Source: Allantophomopsis cytisporea (lineage: Eukaryota; Ascomycota; Leotiomycetes; Phacidiales; Phacidiaceae). From it: a stretch of DNA of 64,000 nt. Below, in pieces: positions 58,588-64,000 of this stretch (its first letter is position 1; the number at the start of each line of letters is the position of its first letter). Under the pieces are notes generated by a model that saw only the letters and a program-made list of their open reading frames with translations, was not told where the DNA came from and did no database searches. The translations under genes were made by a program, and so were the position numbers. The DNA lies in assembly GCA_024752435.1 (NCBI GenBank), contig CP103034.1:62001-126000 (forward strand), written 5' to 3'.

Positions 58588-59780
58588 AGTGATATTGGTA
58601 TCTTCAGTACTGAGGAAGGATATTTGAAACAAATATAGTCTTAAAGAGTATAACTTGGTTCTCTCTCAAAGGAAGACCAATGTCTAGTGATCTAATCTCC
58701 AACGAAGTTGAAACAAGAAGTAGAAGAGGCAATGAAGGAATTGTTTGTTGATGATAGAAGATTATGAGATCGCAAGAAAACAGAAGATGTTACAGAGGAT
58801 GATATAGATTTGGGACAACGGAACTCAATGAAGGCTTCGACGGTCTCGACAACGTTTAGATGGAGCCAGTTTCTTGACGTTACGCTCCTGGACCATGTGT
58901 ATTACTAGGGAGGATGGGGTATGAAGGCATGTATGCCGATAGGGATGAGATAGGAATAGCGGGGCGGGGCGCAGAGGAGATGGCAGGATGAGGAGGGCAA
59001 GCCAAGTAGATCGGAACAAAGTACGGAGTAAGTCTGCCCATATTTGCAAGTGCCGCGGAAAGTAAGTCTACCAGTATTGACAATGGTAGCAAGTTGCATT
59101 ACACTCTGTGTTATTATCATGGTCATGTGAAGTATGCAGAGCAAAGCTATCATTCATTACTGCATCGAGCTTGAAAGTAAAGGACAAGATTTCCACGCCA
59201 AGTATGATATCGGTTAGGGGAGGCAAGTTTGAAGAGCAAGCAACCAGTTAAGGATCTTCAATTAGTCAATCGTCAATACTAAGATCCACTCTGTTACCTG
59301 TGTAGGTAAGGTAGCATTGAATAGGTCTTTCGTCGACCTACCTTACTCAGGTGAAGCCAGTCCAGCACTCCAGTAATCATCCCCGCATTTTACCCCGCGA
59401 AATCTCTCGGCCTATGCGCGCCACCACATATTAAACCCTCGCTAGAGGCTTATTCAATAGCCGGTCAGACATCCAGTAGGTAGTTATGCATCCGCTCTGG
59501 ACTGTAGAATAAAATGGTGTAGAATGAAGAAACTTGCAACTTCTCCCTTTATGAATATTTAGGGTGCTGACCTTGCGTTTGGCTCGACTCTTTTGTTATC
59601 TCTCCTTCCCCAGATCAGATCTTCTCATACAGCCAAAGCAAGCAATCCACATCACACCGCATCGTACCACCAAACATATTACCGGAATGGAAATTCCTTA
59701 CCGATGACTGCAATGCGACAAGTTCGGGCTAGTCGCCTTACACAGACCACGACTGTCTGCTGAACAGTGCTCTCAAAGCA
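58588..59780. promoter_or_regulatory. Divergent promoter of transporter and regulator
   Basis: About 1.2 kb between the transporter (minus) and the Fungal_trans_2 regulator (plus), with no gene. Two CCCCGC sites sit at 59381-59386 and 59393-59398, the same type as upstream of MIOX. Confidence 0.4.
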
Positions 59781-62043
59781 ATGTCGCCGTCGCCTCCTCC
59801 TCTTCCTCCCAAGTAAGTTATTCATAAGCCACGTGCTCTGCTTTCAATCGCTGTGCGCTTCATATACGCACAGTGACATCATCACGGATCCATAACTCGA
59901 TCCAGTAATTAATCAATTGCCTTACTGACACTGACCTCCACATGATAGATCGGCCTCGACTACTACTGCTAAACAAAATATCAATAGCATCGCCAAATCC
60001 AAACAATTGCGTATACGTCATGGCTCCAGTGCGCGATATGATACTGACTTCCCACCCGGTCAAGTTTGGGTGAGGACGTCAGGCAAGAGTAATTACTGAC
60101 CCTGCTTCTCTCCATGAGCCATGATGCGTCTTGAGCCTGGTACTGATCCGGCACACATGTCACATGGCTGTATGCTACATCGGTCAGGTTGAATGTCCAA
60201 ATATCAAGGCACGTCTGTGATAACGAAGAGTGACAAGAGTAAATAGTCTGTACCAATTTCGTCGACGAGAACCCCGAGTTGCTCCAATACTACGAAAATG
60301 ACGAGGACGAGATTGAAGAAGTTACACGATTGCCTATCAATCGTCGTCTAAGCACCATATCTCGCAGCGTATACACGCCCAGTCAACAATCTCAACACTC
60401 TCAGCACTCGCCAGCCCCTTCAGCTGTCACCGAGACGGCAACGACCGTCATTTGTAATTCTGAGCCACCGAGATCTATCTATGATGCATCATGTTCATCG
60501 ATTCCCTCCGACTCTCCTGAAGAACAGCGAGATTATTGGTCATCTGTCTTGCAAAGGACTAATCACCATCTCGAAGATCAATCGCCCCACTCGCAGGGTT
60601 TGGAAAGTCATCACCATCTCCTTTTTGCCCAATCTGGCCATGATTCTACGCATGGCTCTGTGTTTGACCACACTGCTTCTCCTTCCAATTATCGACACAA
60701 TCCCATCAATAATCAACCTGTCTGGCCAAAACTAAACGTCCAAGAAGCATGTTTGATAAGATATTTCATCGATAATCTAGCATGCTGGGTGAGGGTTCCC
60801 ATTATCTCGTACTACCACTCTACTGATTCATGTGTCAGTTTGACCTCTGTGACCCTGCCAGACATTTTGCTCTTGTCGTACCGCAAAGGGCAAGTCTATG
60901 CCCTGCACTCCTTGGGGCAATATATACGGCATCAGCACGACACGTGTCGCGGCTGGAGGCTTTTAAAACAGGAGGGGAAATCGAATACCTTGGGCAGCGG
61001 CTAAGTAATCTGAAGATTGAGTCGGCCGTCGAGTATCATAGCGATTGTATCAATCATCTAGTTGCTCTCTCAAATGATCCTGAGGCTGCGAATGATGAGA
61101 ATCTTTTCGCTGCAAGCGTCATATTGAGATTCTACGAGGAAGTGGATGGTACGTATTTCAGCTTTTACTTTTCCCCGGGAAACCACTTGTAAAATAACAT
61201 TCATCCGACCAATCCCGAGTCTCACAATCTACTTTTCGAATCCAATCAACTAATACATGCGCAGAACCCTTTTCCCGCGACTCCTGGGGCTCCGGTCTCA
61301 CAGGTACGCAAGTATTCCTTGACGCTCAAGCTTCCCTATCAGCCCAACCTAGCACTCTACGCCACAATGCTTTCCTCATTGCACTGCGGCAAGAAATCTA
61401 CGTGGCCTTCTTAAAACAGCAACCTTTCCGCCTTCCTATAACCTCACCCGTATGTAGCATGTACCGCACACTCTCGCCCGCCGAAGATCACATCTGGGCC
61501 CAACGCACCATAGTCCACATAGCGGATGTACTCGAATACTGCTACGGGCGCGTCCGCGGCAGCGATGCTGACTACGACGCTCTGCTTGCCTACAATTCCA
61601 GCTGGGAGCGTCTCCGACCTGCGTCCTTTAGCCCTTTATTCGAGCAGGCCGCTGACCCTGCTAATGCAAACTTCTATCCACGCTTATGGTTCCTGTCTGA
61701 CTGTCACGTAACTGCCGTGCAGCATTTAGATCTCGCCAAGATTCTACTAACTGTGCATAATCCTCATACTCCACGCTTCGGTGCCGCTCAGCGGGCTGCG
61801 AGCGAGCGGATTGAGGCCGAGGTTGTGCGTCTCGTTAGACGTATCTGTGGCATTGCCGTGTCCAATCATCGTGCACCGCCGGCTATGAACACTGCTTGTA
61901 TGGCTATTGGGATGTGTGGTGGTAGTTTTGCCGATGATAGGGAACGAAGAGCTATGATGGATGTGTTGGAATTAACTGATGAAAAGTTTGCGTGGCCGAC
62001 GGGTAACATTAGACAGGCTTTGAGAGAGGAGTGGGGATGGTGA
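59781..62043 (+). CDS. Fungal_trans_2-type transcription factor, N-terminus unresolved
   Basis: The C-terminal ~500 residues form a clear fungal regulator of the Fungal_trans_2 (PF11951-like) type. Exons are ~60260-60788 (ending NLACW), ~60838-61148 (FDLCDPARHFALVVPQRAS, ALLGAIYTASARHVSRLEAF, EYHSDCINHLVAL) and ~61264-62043 (FSRDSWGSGLTGTQVF, LIALRQEIYVAFLKQQPFRL, HIWAQRTIVHIADVLEYCYG). The last ends at TGA 62041-62043. No ATG lies in the first of these exons, so the start must be upstream; the best candidate is 59781 (MSPSPPPLPPK followed by GTAAGT). The Zn2Cys6 cluster expected between them was not found in frame, so it lies in an exon I could not place, or has been lost. Divergent from the inositol-type transporter, so a pathway-specific role is plausible. 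Confidence 0.6.
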
Positions 62044-62483
62044 CTTGTGATTCTGATAACATGTTACATGCGATTGTAGCTTCTGCTGATGTTTTACGTC
62101 ACATAGTGCTTTATACTCTTTTCCTGCATCATGATCCGAACTCAGATCTTTACGCTATTTGTAACTATTATTACTTTGAATATAGCGAAGCATAATGTCA
62201 TTGAGTAAAGTTGTGATAAATCGAGTGGTTTTTTCACAGCATAACAAGTAACGGTGACCGTTCAAACACTACCACTCAAGAGGTGTAGTTGTCAATAAAG
62301 TCTGTAGGGCACCAGGAACACATGAATTTACGTTACTGACTTGCAGTCACCTTGCGAATGAACTGAGCGATTGCGCCATAAGTAGGTTTCAGTAGTCATT
62401 TCTCATCTCACTATCAAATAGTTATCCATCCATCATATCTGTGAACATAAAAATCGCTTCAAAATAATCCAATCAAACCCCAT
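62044..62483. other. Convergent intergenic
   Basis: About 440 bp between the regulator and the P450. Nothing recognised. Confidence 0.35.
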
Positions 62484-64000
62484 TTACTCATCCTCGCTGA
62501 ACCGTCTCCAGACCTTCACAGGCATAGGACCAGGCATCAAATTCATGTTCTCGTGTCGATGAGGTTCCCAATCTGGAGATGGCAGAGCAAAGTCAAATCG
62601 GTGCACTACGCTTGCAGTCAACACAGTCTGCTCGAGATAGCTAATATTGCGACCGATGCAACCGCGAGCCCCTGTACTAAAAGACAGGAAAGCGGACTGC
62701 AGATCTTTTGCATCGTCGCCAAGCCAGCGCTCCGGTATGAATGCTTCCGGGTCAGGGAACATGACTGGGTCGCGGTGCGCGACATATGCGGACATTGACA
62801 CTGTCGTGTTTCCAGCGATGAAATCACCCAGGATTGGTGCCCCCTCGGGTGGTGTTCTGCGTGGAAGCCCGAAGGTCGTGGGAGGTAGTAGACGCAAGGA
62901 TTCATCTAGTACCGCGCGCAGATATGGCAGATGTCGTACTGAGTCGTAGGGCGCTACAGATACTGACGGCTCTAGGATGCCATCGAGCTCTTCGCGAAGC
63001 TTGGAAAGCGCGCGAGGGTGCTTGAGGAGCTGGTACATGACGTTGTTCATGGCAATGGCGGTGGTGTCTGATCCGGCATTCACTGTTGAATGTTAGTTTG
63101 GAGTAACAAAAGGAGTAGATAAGATAGGCAAAAGTGACATACTCATGATGGAGATCTCAGCAACGATCTCACCCCATTCCATCCCGTTAGGATTACCATT
63201 CTTGTCTTCCATCAAGACTTGGAAGAAGTCATCCAGCTTCTCACCGGCTCTATATCGCGCAAGTCGCTGCGTGGCCCGGTGCCATACAATGCCGTCCCAG
63301 CCCTCGTTCAGCTTCCACTGCTTACGGTACCAGGGAGAAAAGATCTTGGACAATTTGCACAGGCTAGGGTACAGCTCATAACCCCAGACCAGCTTGGCTT
63401 GAGCGTTGGCCGTTGCGTGTAGGCACTCGCGGTAGTTGACAGTGAAGAGGGAGCCGTCCATGCGCTCTGCTGTGACCAAATCGCTGCCAGCATCTAGGAA
63501 ACCAAGACGCTCACTCAGTCCGATGTCTGCGATAGCATCGAGCGTGAAGTAGTTTGACCATTCACGGTAGTTGACCGTGAGGTCTGAGGGTAGGGGCCGG
63601 CTAAGTTCCTTGCTGAGAGGCTCAGTGCAGCGCTCATCAAAAGCTTTGATCAGTCGAGTGACCTTGTCGGCCACCTTATGCTCCCAGTTCTCGAGATTCT
63701 TGAGAGCATAAGCGCTTGCCATGGTGCGGCGCTTCTGCTGATGATGCTGCTTGTCGACGACATCGGCAAGATGCGGATGGCTTCCCATCAGGACGTTGTA
63801 GAATTCATCCTTGACGCACTTGGTGTTGTGGCCATAGATATCTTTGATGGCGTTCAGATCAGAGTATGAAAGACTATTTGGGCCGATGCGGACAACAGGG
63901 TGTTTCTTGTGTGCTTCGAGCAGCTCGCCTGAACGAAATCCCTTATGTGCCTCGAAAATCCATGAGAAATTGGTGATGCCGCTGAATCGATTGAGATTAT
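62484..64000 (-). CDS. Cytochrome P450 monooxygenase, N-terminus beyond window edge
   Basis: Heme-thiolate oxidase, cut by the right edge. Exons are >64000-63143 and 63082-62484, joined in frame at ISIM/MNAGSDTT. Visible: start of the catalytic domain (HPVVRIGPNSLSYSDLNAIK, YGHNTKCVKDEFY), the C-helix region HHQQKRRTMASAYALKNLEN, the I-helix oxygen motif NAGSDTTA, the K-helix ExxR in ESLRLLPP, the PERW block FIPERWLGDDAK and the heme loop FSTGARGCIGRN with the ligand Cys. The membrane anchor is outside the window. It resembles fungal CYP families of secondary or xenobiotic metabolism, and the substrate is unknown. Whether it belongs to the inositol cluster cannot be told. Confidence 0.88.

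Noticed and set aside
60130..60270. Eroded Zn2Cys6 cluster upstream of the Fungal_trans_2 regulator
   Set aside because: A GGCTGTATG...AATGTCC stretch loosely resembles the coding pattern, but frames contain stops and the Cys spacing does not match.
1..64000. tRNA genes, rRNA or CRISPR array
   Set aside because: No cloverleaf with a convincing GGTTCGANTCC B-box was found by eye. The only regular short repeats are the MITE termini, with unequal spacing and inverted partners, not CRISPR repeats.

Overview
This window is a filamentous ascomycete (Pezizomycotina) chromosome segment. Genes carry many short 50-75 nt introns with GTAAGT-type donors, and the families seen are typical of the group: Fungal_trans regulators, a CorA-like GMN protein, a NACHT/zinc-finger STAND protein, TauD-type dioxygenase and allantoate-permease-type carrier remnants, and a P450. 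The gene content fits a leotiomycete best, but that is inference. Exon structures below were built by hand from splice signals and frame continuity. There is no transcript evidence.

Layout. 1-2200 is very AT-rich, TpA-rich, gene-free DNA that looks like a RIP-mutated repeat. 2.6-8.4 kb holds an intact C2H2/Fungal_trans regulator and an intact phenol-hydroxylase-type flavin monooxygenase. 8.7-19.3 kb is a gene graveyard around one intact 10-exon CorA-like gene (9.7-13.3 kb): remains of a zinc-type alcohol dehydrogenase, an NAD-dependent epimerase, a TauD/TfdA dioxygenase plus a duplicated piece of its 3' end, and a DAL5-type MFS carrier, all with stops or frameshifts. 20-31.9 kb is a housekeeping block: TRM4/NCL1 tRNA m5C methyltransferase, RPB5, BFR1, a small conserved protein, the Obg GTPase MTG2 and a 4-coumarate-CoA-ligase-like enzyme. 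32.7-34.6 kb has an alpha/beta-hydrolase relic and an intact quinone-oxidoreductase-type dehydrogenase. 35.9-39.5 kb is a 952-residue NACHT protein ending in C2H2 fingers. 39.9-42.4 kb is a nest of about 130-150 bp inverted-repeat elements (MITE-like). 42.9-46.5 kb is a SNF2/RING helicase and 46.9-48.7 kb a secreted gamma-glutamyltranspeptidase.

50.5-62 kb looks like a myo-inositol utilisation cluster: two divergent Gfo/Idh/MocA (inositol 2-dehydrogenase-like) paralogues, a myo-inositol oxygenase, an ITR-type sugar/inositol transporter, and a Fungal_trans_2 regulator divergent from the transporter. Together they would import inositol and oxidise it by two routes: ring cleavage to glucuronate and dehydrogenation to inosose. 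A P450 follows and runs off the right edge.

Most notable: the inositol cluster, the NACHT-C2H2 protein, the MITE nest, the decayed TauD/MFS pair, and a 23-bp duplication of a splice acceptor inside the SNF2 gene. No tRNA, rRNA or CRISPR array was found by eye.
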